From Colwellia demingiae (GTDB lineage Bacteria > Pseudomonadota > Gammaproteobacteria > Enterobacterales > Alteromonadaceae), in assembly GCF_007954275.1 (NCBI RefSeq), contig NZ_VOLT01000004.1, forward strand, positions 310,001 through 374,000: a stretch of 64,000 nt of DNA. Reading direction: 5' to 3'. The notes under the pieces are model-generated. The model did no database searches, was not told where the DNA came from, and saw nothing but the letters and a program-made list of their open reading frames with translations. Below, piece after piece: positions 54,910 through 64,000 of the stretch (position 1 is its first letter; each line of letters opens with the position of its first letter). Position numbers and translations under genes: made by a program.

Positions 54910-56999
54910 TCATGAATAACCCGCAAAGTAACTCGCTTAAAACATCACTTTTAGAAACGTTTGGCTTCGATGGCTTTCGCCCCGGACAAGAGCAGACCAT
55001 TACTCAACTACTTAATGGCCAATCAAGCTTATCTATATTCCCGACAGGCTCGGGCAAATCGTTGTGTTATCAGTTAACTGCACTGCATTTACCACATTTA
55101 ACGTTAGTGGTATCGCCTTTATTAGCTTTGATGAAAGATCAGTTGTCGTTTCTTGCAAGCAAAGGCATTAAGGCGGCAAGTATTGATTCGACCTTAAAAG
55201 GAAATGAAGCACAAACCGTGATGGCAGGTGTGCGTGATGGTGATATTAAAGTATTAATGGTGTCTGTTGAGCGTTTTAAAAATGAACGCTTCAGGCAATT
55301 CATTGAATCTGTACCCGTGTCTATGCTGGTGGTTGATGAAGCGCACTGTATTTCTGAATGGGGTCATAACTTTCGACCAGATTATTTGAAATTACCGAGT
55401 TATTGCCAAGCGTTAAAAATTTCGTTGGTGTTATTACTTACCGCAACAGCGACGCGTAAGGTAAAACAAGATATGGCGGCTAAGTTTGCTATACGAGACG
55501 AACATATTGTGCAAACTGGCTTTTATCGATCAAACCTTGATTTAAGTGTACTGCCTGTTACTCAGACGCATAAAAACAAGCAACTTGAGCAAATTATTTC
55601 GGCGCAACAAGGTGCTGGTATTGTTTACGTTACTTTGCAACATTCAGCTGAAACAGTCGCGCAATATTTAAAACAGCAAGGTATTAATGCTTGTGCTTAT
55701 CATGCTGGTTTTGACAGTGATACTCGCAGCCAAATTCAGCAAGACTTTATGGCAGGTAAAATACAAGTAATTGTCGCGACAATTGCCTTTGGCATGGGCA
55801 TTGATAAAAGCGATATACGCTTTGTTATTCATTATGACTTGCCAAAATCTATAGAAAATTACAGTCAAGAGATAGGACGAGCAGGACGAGATGGGCAGCC
55901 TTCGCAGTGTTTTACGTTAGCTAATCTAGATGGCTTAAATACCGTTGAAAACTTTGTTTACGGCGATACACCTGAGTTTACCGGCATTGAAATGTTATTA
56001 AACGCGATAAAGTCAGAGGTAATAACAAGTGCTTACTCAAGCACAAGTGACAGCCGATCTGAAGGAAAGTGGGAGTTGCAAATATTACAGTTATCTAATG
56101 CTGTTAATATTAAACAACTACCGCTAAAAACCCTCTTAGTACAGTTAGAGTTAGCGGGTGTAATTGAGCCACTTTACGCTTACTTTGCTGACTTTAAAAT
56201 CAAACTATTAAAACCTAAAGCTGAAATTATCAATAGTTTTAATGATCAGCGTAAAGACTTTTTACAACGTATCTTTAATGCTACCGACTTTAAAAAAGTC
56301 TGGGGCAGTTTAAATTTTGATACTTTACTGCAAGATAAAAGTATTGAACGTAATCGTGTAATAGCCGCCCTTGAATACCTTCAAGAACAACAATTGATAG
56401 TGCTTGAAACTAAAGGTATGACAGAGGTATTTAAAATAAATCTGAATGAATTAGCCGATCCTGGTTTGTGCCAAACACTCAGTCACTACTTTAAAGATAA
56501 TGAAGAAAAAGAAATTAAACGTATCGCTACGTTAGTACGTTTTTTCCAGCTCGACACTTGTTTAACGGTAAACTTAGCGCGCTATTTTGATGATAAAATA
56601 TTTGATGCGCCTGTTGTTGACGACATAGCTATTGATGGCGCAGTTATTAACGGTACTAGCTTAAATGCTAATGATACTGGTACTCGTAATTTAGCAGTAG
56701 CCCCACAATGTGGTCACTGTAGTGTTTGTCGAGGTCAAGTGGCAGTACTTGAGCATTCTCAAGCACAAATTCCATGGCCCAGTGATGACGCTTTAAAGCA
56801 GGGCATGACGGAATTGGCCGAGCGACTTAGCGGAAAAATAAATCAACCACTATCAATTGAAAGTTTTTGCCGCTTTTTTGCTGGCATGTCAGTGCCATTA
56901 TTTGGTCGCAATAAAGTAAGACAATTATCTGGCTTTGGTTTATGCGAACAGCAACGATACCAAGCTATACGTGAAAAGCTGGCCAGTTTAAGCAAGTAA
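54906..56999 (+). CDS. RecQ-family ATP-dependent DNA helicase
   Basis: About 697 residues from ATG 54906; ATG 54912 is the alternative and is equally likely. Helicase core motifs are [13 protein letters not shown] (I), [13 protein letters not shown] (Ia), [16 protein letters not shown] (II), [10 protein letters not shown] (III) and [41 protein letters not shown] (V/VI). A C-terminal zinc site is suggested by [10 protein letters not shown]. The C-terminal region is unlike E. coli RecQ (no clear HRDC), so it is a RecQ paralogue rather than the standard RecQ. It overlaps selO and is followed by a terminator. Confidence 0.92.
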   Translation: MIMNNPQSNSLKTSLLETFGFDGFRPGQEQTITQLLNGQSSLSIFPTGSGKSLCYQLTALHLPHLTLVVSPLLALMKDQLSFLASKGIKAASIDSTLKGNEAQTVMAGVRDGDIKVLMVSVERFKNERFRQFIESVPVSMLVVDEAHCISEWGHNFRPDYLKLPSYCQALKISLVLLLTATATRKVKQDMAAKFAIRDEHIVQTGFYRSNLDLSVLPVTQTHKNKQLEQIISAQQGAGIVYVTLQHSAETVAQYLKQQGINACAYHAGFDSDTRSQIQQDFMAGKIQVIVATIAFGMGIDKSDIRFVIHYDLPKSIENYSQEIGRAGRDGQPSQCFTLANLDGLNTVENFVYGDTPEFTGIEMLLNAIKSEVITSAYSSTSDSRSEGKWELQILQLSNAVNIKQLPLKTLLVQLELAGVIEPLYAYFADFKIKLLKPKAEIINSFNDQRKDFLQRIFNATDFKKVWGSLNFDTLLQDKSIERNRVIAALEYLQEQQLIVLETKGMTEVFKINLNELADPGLCQTLSHYFKDNEEKEIKRIATLVRFFQLDTCLTVNLARYFDDKIFDAPVVDDIAIDGAVINGTSLNANDTGTRNLAVAPQCGHCSVCRGQVAVLEHSQAQIPWPSDDALKQGMTELAERLSGKINQPLSIESFCRFFAGMSVPLFGRNKVRQLSGFGLCEQQRYQAIREKLASLSK

Positions 57000-57015
57000 A
57001 GGAGTGTTAATAAAA

Positions 57016-57066
57016 ATAAGCTCCGCCTAAATCCCCAAAGATTTAGGCGTAGCTTTTTAGTTTTTA
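57016..57066 (+). terminator. Rho-independent terminator after the helicase gene
   Basis: Stem AAGCT-GCCTAAATC / GATTTAGGC-AGCTT with a 2-base bulge on each side, then T runs. Confidence 0.9.
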
Positions 57067-57117
57067 CCTTTAACTAAGTGGAGGGAAACAAAGAAAACAG
57101 AAATCAGAAAAAGAATG

Positions 57118-57696
57118 CTAAATATCAAACTCGTCAGCACCTAGCTCAACTAGATAATCACGGTACTGGGTATCAGATTCTTGGATATGGTTAATTAACC
57201 AATAGGTGAGTAAATTAGTTACTTGTTTAAGTGAGTCATGACCTTCTATGTTATAAATAGCGACATACTCTTCTACTTTATCAATCATGGCTTGATGTTC
57301 TTCTTGATGTTCAGGCAAACCAGGGTAGCCATAATCTTCCATCAATTTTTCTTCACGCTTAAAGTGATACTTGGTATAGCTTACTAACTCTGCTAAAGCT
57401 TCACGTTCAAATTCTTCACACTGGGCATAATCGAAAGCGATGCTAAATTGGTTTAATAAATGCAACAGTTTCTTATGGTCTTGATCAATATACTCAATAC
57501 CTATGCTGTACTCTTTACTCCATTTAATTTGTTTGATGTGTTTCTGCTTTATCAGCGGCATCATGCACAATGCTGCGATTAGCACCCAAGGTGTTGGACT
57601 AACAGGGTTAGTCAAAAAACTGAGAATAACTGATAGCAATATGAGAATAGAGATAATGATAAAGCTAGCAGACTTAACACGATTATTAACAATCAC
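57118..57696 (-). CDS. Membrane-anchored bacteriohemerythrin
   Basis: 192 residues. Two N-terminal transmembrane helices (about 9-28 and 35-49) are followed by a hemerythrin domain (about 60-180). All the expected di-iron ligands are present: His74, His111, Glu115, His130, His134, His170 and Asp175. The domain therefore can bind O2, or sense or deliver it. The membrane anchor suggests it serves a membrane oxidase or sensor. A near-perfect FNR-type box lies about 90-100 bases upstream. It stands alone, convergent with the helicase operon. Confidence 0.93.
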   Translation of the reverse strand: MIVNNRVKSASFIIISILILLSVILSFLTNPVSPTPWVLIAALCMMPLIKQKHIKQIKWSKEYSIGIEYIDQDHKKLLHLLNQFSIAFDYAQCEEFEREALAELVSYTKYHFKREEKLMEDYGYPGLPEHQEEHQAMIDKVEEYVAIYNIEGHDSLKQVTNLLTYWLINHIQESDTQYRDYLVELGADEFDI

Positions 57697-57784
57697 GATA
57701 GTAACCTTACAAGTAATAGGGAATTGAATAGAGCTGCTACTCTACTCTTTAATAAGGACTTTTTGCATTTAACCGACACTTTTG

Positions 57785-57798
57785 TTGATATTAGTCAA
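57785..57798. promoter_or_regulatory. FNR-like box upstream of the hemerythrin gene
   Basis: TTGAT-ATTA-GTCAA, nine of ten specified bases of TTGAT-N4-ATCAA. Centre is about 95 bases before the ATG. It may be occupied by an FNR/Crp-family regulator. I could not place the -10 element. Confidence 0.5.
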
Positions 57799-57799
57799 A

Positions 57800-58117
57800 T
57801 TTACGATGTATTAACTTTATTTTGTTCTGTTTATTGATTTATCTCATTGTTTTATAGTTGTTTTAAGGCTAGTTCTCAATCTGTTTAAAATACATTGTTG
57901 CATAAACTCTCCTCTCAATTAAGTATCAACTGCCCAGTCAGTTATATTTTAGCTTACCGTTGAGCGACTCAAAGACCAAGCAGTGATAACAAAACCGTGA
58001 GTAATAATCTGATCAAGCTAGTTCGCACCGACTATAAATGAGATAGAATAGCGCCTATTCACCGAGCTAATCCGTTTGGTATAACTTTCCTTCTTCTTTA
58101 TTCGAGTACAACAGTAA
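57800..58117. other. Non-coding region before the DMT transporter gene
   Basis: No hairpin, repeat or ORF of note. It should hold promoters in both directions; none is clear. Includes GTTTATTGATTTATC and TATAGTTG, both of low value. Confidence 0.35.
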
Positions 58118-58993
58118 ATGTTCACCACCATAAAAAATTCAATGCCAATGAGTGTTTGGTATATGTTGATCTCAGCGTTAGGTTTTGCCTTAATGGCTGC
58201 CTGTGTAAAAGAAGTTAGCGGTTTAGGCATTCCAGTCCTTGAAATTGTCGCAGCAAGAGCCATTGTGTCAGGCATTATTAGTTACGCTGATATCAAACGT
58301 AAAAAGATATCCCTATGGGGACATAATAAAACGCTACTGATTGCGCGAGGTACCGTTGGTTCGTTTGCCTTGATGTTTGTTTACTATGCCGTAACAACCT
58401 TACCCTTAGCAGAAGCGACCGTATTACAATATTTGCATCCTGTGTTTACTGCAGTGTTGGCTGTGTTTTTTTTGAAAGAAACCATACAACGCTCAACCAT
58501 CACTTGTATCGCCATCAGCTTACTTGGCTTATTCATTATCATTCAGCCGAATTTACAATTAGACAGCATTGTACATTACCCATGGATTAGTATTGGCTCG
58601 GCTGTAATGGGGGCGCTTGGTAGTGCTATTGCTTATGTCATTATCAAAAAACTGACTAAAACTGATGACAGCTCTGTTATTATTTTTTACTTTCCTCTGA
58701 TTGCCTTTCCTATCTCAATGATAATGTTGGGTAGTGATTTTGTTATGCCGAGTCTAGCTGCGACCGGTCTACTGATTTTAGTGGGTATATTCACTCAAGT
58801 TGGGCAGGTGGGTTTAACCAAGGCACTGCATAGCGCCGATGCTAATAAAGCAACCGCATATGCCTATGTACAAGTACTTTTTTCAGTCTTTATTGGGTGG
58901 GCATACTTTAGTGAAGTTCCTATGGCCACTACCATTATGGGCGGTGGATTAATCATGGTAGGTGCTTTAATCAACGTACTTTGGAAACGCTAG
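58118..58993 (+). CDS. DMT-superfamily transporter (EamA)
   Basis: A 291-residue inner-membrane protein with about ten helices. It is built from two EamA repeats, each beginning with a segment like YMLISALGFALMAACVKEVSG and ISIGSAVMGALGSAIAYVIIKKL. The motifs PLAEATVLQYLHPVFTAVLAVFFLKE and ADANKATAYAYVQVLFSVFIGW are typical. Such proteins export or import small metabolites, and the substrate is unknown. The start is uncertain: ATG at 58118 or 58142 (eight residues later); neither has a good Shine-Dalgarno sequence. A hairpin with 11 bp arms (59041-59051/59060-59070) follows the gene. Confidence 0.9.
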   Translation: MFTTIKNSMPMSVWYMLISALGFALMAACVKEVSGLGIPVLEIVAARAIVSGIISYADIKRKKISLWGHNKTLLIARGTVGSFALMFVYYAVTTLPLAEATVLQYLHPVFTAVLAVFFLKETIQRSTITCIAISLLGLFIIIQPNLQLDSIVHYPWISIGSAVMGALGSAIAYVIIKKLTKTDDSSVIIFYFPLIAFPISMIMLGSDFVMPSLAATGLLILVGIFTQVGQVGLTKALHSADANKATAYAYVQVLFSVFIGWAYFSEVPMATTIMGGGLIMVGALINVLWKR

Positions 58994-59040
58994 TAAATTT
59001 ACGTGCTGTTACACTCCCCCTAAACCTTGCTAAGGTAGCG

Positions 59041-59070
59041 CTAAGTGGATTTATTAATTAATCTACTTAG
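59041..59070 (+). terminator. Stem-loop after the DMT transporter gene
   Basis: CTAAGTGGATT / AATCTACTTAG with one G-T pair and an 8-base loop. No T run; weak as a terminator. Confidence 0.5.
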
Positions 59071-59216
59071 TGATAGTAGTAAGTGTTTATTTCGACCTTA
59101 AAGGTCAGGCTGGTTCATTTGTTACCAATTGTAAGTTTCCTTGGGTAACGCTTGAAGTTCGCGGCTATTGAGGTTTAGGATAAGCCACCTGTAAAATTAA
59201 TAGATAATAAAATCAC

Positions 59217-61043
59217 ATGGTTAAATCAATTTTCAAATGGATAGGACTCTCCCTATTGTCTGTCATATTGCTAGGTGGTGCATTTACATCACACGAATGG
59301 TATGCCGAAAAACCTTTTATGTTCCGCTCATTTCTGGATAGAACTGTTTTACAACAAGCCTTTGAAAGCCCGGAAACGCTGACTTCGTTGGGTTTCTTGG
59401 AGTCTATCGGCATTACGGGACATAACGCTGAACTTGATAACGATCGCCCAGAAAAGACTGATGCTCTTTTTGCTGAAATGAAAAAGGTAAAAGAAACACT
59501 ACTTACCTATGATGATAGTGACTTAGATGAATCGCAGCTATTGTCTAAAGAAATTGCCATGTATTTACTGGATATCGTATTAGCCTCAGAACCATACCGA
59601 TATCACAATTACCCAGTGAACCAGTTGTTTGGTATTCAAAATGGTTACCCTAGTTTTATGGATGCTCAACATCAGGTCAATTCAGTTGGTGATGCCGAGA
59701 ACTATATTGCTCGACTTAATAAAGTAAAAGTGAAATTCTCCCAAAACCTTGAGGGTTTAAAATTACGGGAAGAAAAGGGCATTCTACCTCCACGTTTTGT
59801 TATTGACCGTGTTCTTGAAGAAATGACAAAATTTGTGGCTAAGCCTGTTGAAGACAACATTCTCTATTCATCATTAAAAACGAAGTTATCCGATGCAGAA
59901 GATATTTCTTCTGTTGAACAAACTAGATTATTAAACTTAGCCAAAGAGGAAATTATTGCTTCAGTACATCCTGCTTATCAATTGCTTATAGATTACTTCA
60001 ACCAAGTTGTTGATAAAGCTACTACCGATGATGGCATTTGGAAGCTACCTGATGGTGATAAAGTTTATGCTCAAGCACTTAAGTTTTTCACCACTACCGA
60101 TTACAGCGCAGATGAAATTCATAATATCGGTCTGCGTGAAGTGGATCGGATTCAATTAGAAATTTTGACCATTTTAGAAGAAGAAAACTATGACGTTAGC
60201 CAAGGATTCACAGCAGCAATTGAAACCTTAGCTGCTCAAGAGGAATTCTATTATCCTGATACCCAAGCAGGTAGAGAACAAATATTAACGGACTATCAAA
60301 CCATTCTTGATGAAATCAATGCAGGTTTAGAGTCGGCTTTTCGAATACGTCCAAAGGCGAGCATGAAAGTGCGCAGAATCCCTGAGTTCAAGGAAAAAAC
60401 TGCACCAGGAGCCTATTACCAGCAACCATCAATTGACGGAAGTCGACCGGGTATGTTCTTTGCTAATTTATACGATATTAAAGCTACACCGAAATACAGC
60501 ATGAGAACTCTGGCGTATCACGAAGGTATTCCGGGTCATCACTTTCAAATAGCTATTGCTATGGAATTAGAAGGTATGCCTTTATTCCGTCGGATTTCAC
60601 CCTTTACCGCTTATACTGAAGGTTGGGCATTATATACAGAGCGCCTAGCTTGGGACTTAGGCTTTCAAGATGATCCTTTTGACAATATAGGTCGATTACA
60701 AGCTGAATTATTTCGCGCGGTACGTTTAGTGGTTGATACCGGTATTCATTATAAACGCTGGACTCGACAAGAAGCGATTGATTACATGGTAGCTAATACG
60801 GGTATGACACATAGTGATGTTGTTGCAGAAATTGAGCGCTATATCGTGATGCCAGGACAAGCCACGTCTTATAAAATAGGCTTGATGAAAATCCTAGAGT
60901 TACGTGAGAAAGCTAAAACCAGTTTAGGTGATAAATTTGATTTACGAGATTTCCATGATGTGATTTTGAAAAATGGTGCTGTTCCTTTGGATATTCTAAC
61001 CCGTTTAGTTGATCAATATATTGCTGATAAATCAGCTGAATAA
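59217..61043 (+). CDS. DUF885-family putative metallohydrolase
   Basis: 608 residues. An N-terminal signal anchor (about 5-22) places it in the periplasm or membrane. The DUF885 signature HEGIPGHH (435-442), followed by FTAYTEGWALYTERLAWDLG, resembles a zinc-peptidase HExxH-type helix. The C-terminal ERYIVMPGQATSYKIG is the second conserved block. Members are predicted metallopeptidases or hydrolases, but few are characterised and the substrate is unknown. Length is typical. It is convergent with the UbiA gene and separated from it by a long hairpin. Confidence 0.9.
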   Translation: MVKSIFKWIGLSLLSVILLGGAFTSHEWYAEKPFMFRSFLDRTVLQQAFESPETLTSLGFLESIGITGHNAELDNDRPEKTDALFAEMKKVKETLLTYDDSDLDESQLLSKEIAMYLLDIVLASEPYRYHNYPVNQLFGIQNGYPSFMDAQHQVNSVGDAENYIARLNKVKVKFSQNLEGLKLREEKGILPPRFVIDRVLEEMTKFVAKPVEDNILYSSLKTKLSDAEDISSVEQTRLLNLAKEEIIASVHPAYQLLIDYFNQVVDKATTDDGIWKLPDGDKVYAQALKFFTTTDYSADEIHNIGLREVDRIQLEILTILEEENYDVSQGFTAAIETLAAQEEFYYPDTQAGREQILTDYQTILDEINAGLESAFRIRPKASMKVRRIPEFKEKTAPGAYYQQPSIDGSRPGMFFANLYDIKATPKYSMRTLAYHEGIPGHHFQIAIAMELEGMPLFRRISPFTAYTEGWALYTERLAWDLGFQDDPFDNIGRLQAELFRAVRLVVDTGIHYKRWTRQEAIDYMVANTGMTHSDVVAEIERYIVMPGQATSYKIGLMKILELREKAKTSLGDKFDLRDFHDVILKNGAVPLDILTRLVDQYIADKSAE

Positions 61044-61081
61044 AAATTAGTACGAACAAAGCACAGTGTTACTTTGTTTTT

Positions 61082-61119
61082 AAGTAGAGCGAAATACTTT
61101 AGTGTATTTTGCTCTACTT
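61082..61119. terminator. Long stem-loop between convergent genes
   Basis: 16-bp arms (AAGTAGAGCGAAATAC at 61082-61097, complement at 61104-61119 with one G-T) around a 6-base loop. Only short T tracts flank it, so it may serve either strand. Confidence 0.6.
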
Positions 61120-61121
61120 TA

Positions 61122-61150
61122 ATTAACCATTAACCATTAACCATTAACCA
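61122..61150. repeat. Heptamer tandem repeat (ATTAACC x4)
   Basis: Four uninterrupted copies of ATTAACC plus one A. The last copy contains the stop codon and final codons of the UbiA-family gene. Confidence 0.9.
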
Positions 61151-62031
61151 ATAAGTATTGATAGTCCTAATAAGAATGGCGTTATTATGGTAGCTGCTAC
61201 ATTCGCGCCTAAGTGCTGCTGAAAGTTCCCGATGTTCTCTTTATGTTTAATAGCACCAATCCATGCAAAAATGGAAAGCGGCATTGGAATTAACGCAATC
61301 AAACCGATCGTTGGCAATATGCCCACCACAACATACAGTAAAATTAATGAATAGGTTAGTAACATAAATAAGCCATAAACTTGATTACTGCGCTTGATAC
61401 CAAAAGCTAACGGAAAGGTTTTACGACCAACACTGGCATCGGCTTTCATATCAGGATATTGATTTAACAAAAGCAGATTATTGATCAGAAAAAATGGTAT
61501 TAGTGAAACTAGCCAAACCAGTAATGAATAGTCCAACGTTAATACGATATGCGTACCAATAACCATTAACAGTCCAAATCCCACCCCAGGGGCAATTAAA
61601 CACAACTTTGGCATGCGATTTAGCCATTGGGTATACGTGACAATAATCACCAGTCCCACTAGACCAATCGGCAGAATAGTAGCGCCAATAGTGCGAATAA
61701 AATAAATACCAATAGCGATGGTGATAAACAATGTTAACAGCCCAAGCAACAATACTAACTTTGCAACTTTTGGGTTATTGGGCAGTGCGCCGCTACCACC
61801 ACTAAAGGGGGTTTTTATGGTTTTAAAGTCTAATCCACTTTTAAAATCATGATACTCATTCAGCATGTTTACACTGATATGAGCAGACATAGCACCAATG
61901 AAGATAAGCATAAACACTACTTTATCTATTGATGCTCCCGTAGCCAAAGAAGTGCAAAGCCCCAGAAAAACACAGGCTAGTGTTAATACTAGAAAGGAAG
62001 GGCGCATTGTTTGTAATACAGAATTAATCAT
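61144..62031 (-). CDS. UbiA-family prenyltransferase
   Basis: A 295-residue membrane protein with about nine helices. The first Mg-prenyl-diphosphate motif is N-E-Y-H-D-F-K-S-G-L-D (NxxxDxxxD) and the second NQYPDMKADASVGRKTFP (DxxxD). Such enzymes attach a polyprenyl chain to an aromatic ring. The NEYHDFKSGLD form and the SGGSGALPNN segment resemble the MenA/UbiA-like group, but the acceptor cannot be inferred. No other quinone gene is near. Its start is 14 bases after the stop of the small membrane protein gene, so the two form an operon. The final codons lie in a heptamer repeat. Confidence 0.88.
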   Translation of the reverse strand: MINSVLQTMRPSFLVLTLACVFLGLCTSLATGASIDKVVFMLIFIGAMSAHISVNMLNEYHDFKSGLDFKTIKTPFSGGSGALPNNPKVAKLVLLLGLLTLFITIAIGIYFIRTIGATILPIGLVGLVIIVTYTQWLNRMPKLCLIAPGVGFGLLMVIGTHIVLTLDYSLLVWLVSLIPFFLINNLLLLNQYPDMKADASVGRKTFPLAFGIKRSNQVYGLFMLLTYSLILLYVVVGILPTIGLIALIPMPLSIFAWIGAIKHKENIGNFQQHLGANVAATIITPFLLGLSILIG

Positions 62032-62045
62032 GATGTTCTACTTTA

Positions 62046-62501
62046 TCAAATTGATGTGTGTTGTTTAGCGCAGATACGATAGCCAACTAAATACAGTAAC
62101 CCAGTCATTAGCCAAACAATACCAACATAAAGAACAGTATCATTTACTTTTTCGGGGTGGCGAAGCCAGAGTTGTAATGGCAATAGACCACGAATAATAC
62201 AAAGCGTTGTTATGGAATATATTGCATAGTTAACCAGTGGTAGTTTATCTATTAACTTGCCCGTAAAGCCAGCACCAGATAGCGCATAAAGCCCCAGAAT
62301 AACAAAAACAGCTGAGGCGAATATCGTTCCGATTGGCGCTAAATAAGTACCATTAATAGCAGATTCTACAATTGGTGGGGGTGCCATTTGAGCGGCATAA
62401 CATTCAGGGCCCAAATATATGCATGATAGATGTGCAGCAGCTGTGCCCATAGCTATTAATGCTGCAAGCACTAAAAGTACAACGCCAATTTTTCGTTTCA
62501 C
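62046..62501 (-). CDS. Four-helix membrane protein of unknown function
   Basis: 151 residues with four predicted transmembrane helices (about 5-22, 53-76, 88-105 and 123-142). A periplasmic loop between the first two is rich in Pro and has two Cys (HLSCIYLGPECYAAQMAPPP), which could form a disulfide. I do not recognise a family. It is first in an operon with the UbiA-type prenyltransferase, a link that suggests a role in lipid or quinone metabolism or transport. That is inference from position only. Confidence 0.82.
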   Translation of the reverse strand: MKRKIGVVLLVLAALIAMGTAAAHLSCIYLGPECYAAQMAPPPIVESAINGTYLAPIGTIFASAVFVILGLYALSGAGFTGKLIDKLPLVNYAIYSITTLCIIRGLLPLQLWLRHPEKVNDTVLYVGIVWLMTGLLYLVGYRICAKQHTSI

Positions 62502-62786
62502 GTTAACTCCGTTTAAGTAAGACCAAACTATTGTGCAGACATCTTAGTCATTACCGTGACTATTTTAACTGCTAATTTACATCAAATGCTACTGAATTCA
62601 AACTGTTAAATTCGTTTCGAATTAGATAATGAATTGGCAAGACAAGCGATAACTAATTAGGGAAATTAGCTGCTTTTTATGGGGTTTTTTAGTGGTATCG
62701 CTTTGTATTGGATATCTTAGTTTATTTTACTTAGGGATGATATTAATGGAGAAATTGACTGGCTTTCTAGATAAAGGAATAAGAGG
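62502..62786. other. Non-coding region before the TPR gene
   Basis: AT-rich, with no repeat or hairpin I can support. It holds the unplaced promoter of the minus-strand operon. Confidence 0.4.
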
Positions 62787-62795
62787 TGCTATAAT
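62787..62795 (+). promoter_or_regulatory. Extended -10 promoter of the TPR gene
   Basis: TGCTATAAT, a full extended -10 (TGn plus TATAAT at 62790-62795), about 100 bases before the start codon. No -35 is needed for this class and none is clear. Confidence 0.5.
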
Positions 62796-62892
62796 TTTTA
62801 CTGTATTTTAGGCATTTTAGGACTTTATAAAAACTTCTAAGCGGTTTACTTAGACTACAAGCCAATTTCTTTCATTGAAGACGCTCATCAAT

Positions 62893-63954
62893 ATGGATAT
62901 TATGCTTAGATTACAGCTTTTTATAATGATTACTTTCATGATTCACTCTGTAAGTGCAGAGCCTGCATCAGAAAGTTTATTGAGCAAGTTATCTGAAGCA
63001 GAAGACTACTTACGAATACAACCCTCAGTTTCATCAAGAATACTTAAAAAACACCTTGCCAATATTGGTCAGCTGAGCATAAATGATCAATTAACCTGGC
63101 ATCAAAATCTATTAAGAGCATCTATTGCTCTAAATGATTTAAATCAGGTTGAAAAAACGGTAAAAGTAATGATCTCCTATCCCGAACTAGAAAAGGAAAC
63201 AGATAAATTTGTTTCTTTGTTAAGTAGTTTAGGTATATTTTTACGCCGAACTGGACATCCCCATGAATCTATTTTGCTCTTCAATTGTGGACTTGAACAA
63301 CCAATTAAAAACGACAAACAAATAATAAGTTTACTGATCAGTAAAGGGAGTAGCTTAAGTTCTCTTAATAAATATAGTCAGGCGAAAGCAACCTATGCTC
63401 AAGCTTTGCAATTAGCTAAACAACAAAATGCAGAGGTATTAATAAGCGCTATTTATAACAGCTTAGGAATAATGGCGCTAAAAGAAGGCAATTATTCGTT
63501 GGCCAAAGAGTACTTGATAAATGCTTTACAACTCTCACAAAAAATTTCGAGGCGTTCTGGTCAAATTGTCGCGGGTTTACAGTTGCTTAGGTTATCTATA
63601 TTAAACAATGAGCCTATGCTATATGACAGATTGCATTACCGCATCAGTAGGCTCACCTTAGTGAGCGAAAGTGATGTTAGGCATGCTTATCTTTTTTGGA
63701 TAGAAAAGGCGCATAAAGTATCAAGGGGGCACAAACTTTCTTCACCAGAACAAGACGAGTTGTTGGGTAAACTCGACCAAATCAAACCGATTAGCGTTAG
63801 TTTATATAACCAGTTGGTTGAAACACTTGCAGAACCAATGGGGATTACCTCTTTAGCCCTCATGAATGAATCCAGCGAATATCAAGGTGATTTATTAAAT
63901 GATATACACCAATGTAAAAATATAGATTACCCAAAACGTAGATCAATAAAATAA
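62893..63954 (+). CDS. Exported TPR-repeat protein
   Basis: About 353 residues from ATG 62893; a TTG at 62875 and an ATG at 62902 are alternatives. The N-terminus (LRLQLFIMITFMIHSVSA) is a signal peptide or anchor. TPR-type helical pairs span about 120-230, for example AKATYAQALQLAKQQNAEVLISAIYNSLG and YSLAKEYLINALQLSQK. The C-terminus (HQCKNIDYPKRRSIK) has no known domain. In relatives, similar TPR regions are often followed by a GGDEF output domain, which is absent here, so the protein may be a stand-alone scaffold or a shortened form. Function unknown. Confidence 0.8.
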   Translation: MDIMLRLQLFIMITFMIHSVSAEPASESLLSKLSEAEDYLRIQPSVSSRILKKHLANIGQLSINDQLTWHQNLLRASIALNDLNQVEKTVKVMISYPELEKETDKFVSLLSSLGIFLRRTGHPHESILLFNCGLEQPIKNDKQIISLLISKGSSLSSLNKYSQAKATYAQALQLAKQQNAEVLISAIYNSLGIMALKEGNYSLAKEYLINALQLSQKISRRSGQIVAGLQLLRLSILNNEPMLYDRLHYRISRLTLVSESDVRHAYLFWIEKAHKVSRGHKLSSPEQDELLGKLDQIKPISVSLYNQLVETLAEPMGITSLALMNESSEYQGDLLNDIHQCKNIDYPKRRSIK

Positions 63955-64000
63955 GTTACTAACACTGTCAGTACAATCACTCACAGTAATCTTTTAACGC

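Noticed and set aside
1..64000. CRISPR array, tRNA, rRNA, prophage or integrase gene
   Set aside because: No regularly spaced direct repeats, no tRNA or rRNA signature, and no transposase or integrase among the proteins.

Overview
The window is AT-rich gammaproteobacterial chromosome, most likely from a Colwellia-like member of the Alteromonadales. That guess rests on the core gene order rlmN-pilW-rodZ-ispG-hisS-yfgM-bamB-der-xseA/guaB-guaA, on the low GC content, and on a TonB receptor and repeat families typical of marine Alteromonadales. It is inference from gene content, not from a database match. I see no prophage, integron, CRISPR array, rRNA or tRNA, and no transposase.

Layout. 1-7.2 kb: end of threonine synthase, ung, a small unknown gene, a 267-bp repeat element, then an acetyltransferase, a D-2-hydroxyacid dehydrogenase, nnrS and a thioredoxin on the minus strand, followed by a LysR regulator and an esterase. 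7.3-13 kb: a Sel1-repeat membrane protein, then a TonB-dependent receptor followed by a TPR-sulfotransferase. 13-17.3 kb: the glrK-qseG-glrR (qseE-qseG-qseF) signalling operon, with a divergent secreted EF-hand gene behind a canonical sigma-54 promoter and GlrR-type sites. 17.4-24.5 kb: M3 peptidase lipoprotein, coiled-coil lipoprotein, DUF2164 protein, beta-barrel protein, Lrp regulator, a 41-residue CxxC membrane protein and iscX. 24.7-32.8 kb: malic enzyme, a hybrid kinase with response regulator, and an acyl-CoA synthetase with an NCS2-type permease. 33.2-44.5 kb: the housekeeping block ndk, rlmN, pilW (with a C-terminal LysM), rodZ, ispG, hisS, yfgM, bamB, der. 44.6-51.8 kb: a PilZ protein convergent with a diguanylate cyclase, then xseA, guaB and guaA. 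52-57 kb: RidA, then a tightly packed GST-SelO-RecQ-type helicase operon. 57-64 kb: membrane hemerythrin, a DMT exporter, a DUF885 hydrolase, a UbiA prenyltransferase with a small membrane protein, and a TPR protein.

The most interesting non-coding signals are these. (1) A sigma-54 promoter (GG-N10-GC spacing) with an exact TGTC-N10-GACA site and a near match, between glrK and the EF-hand gene. This predicts that a periplasmic calcium-binding protein is a GlrR target here. (2) A hairpin of fixed length that occurs just after ndk, guaB and guaA and shows compensatory base changes, so it probably acts as RNA. (3) A MITE-like family of about 270 bp with TATACC termini, four copies, and a second family of short palindromes with CCGTTACC arms on both sides of der. 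The rest is mostly ordinary core genome, and no clearly new multi-gene defence or metabolic system is visible.
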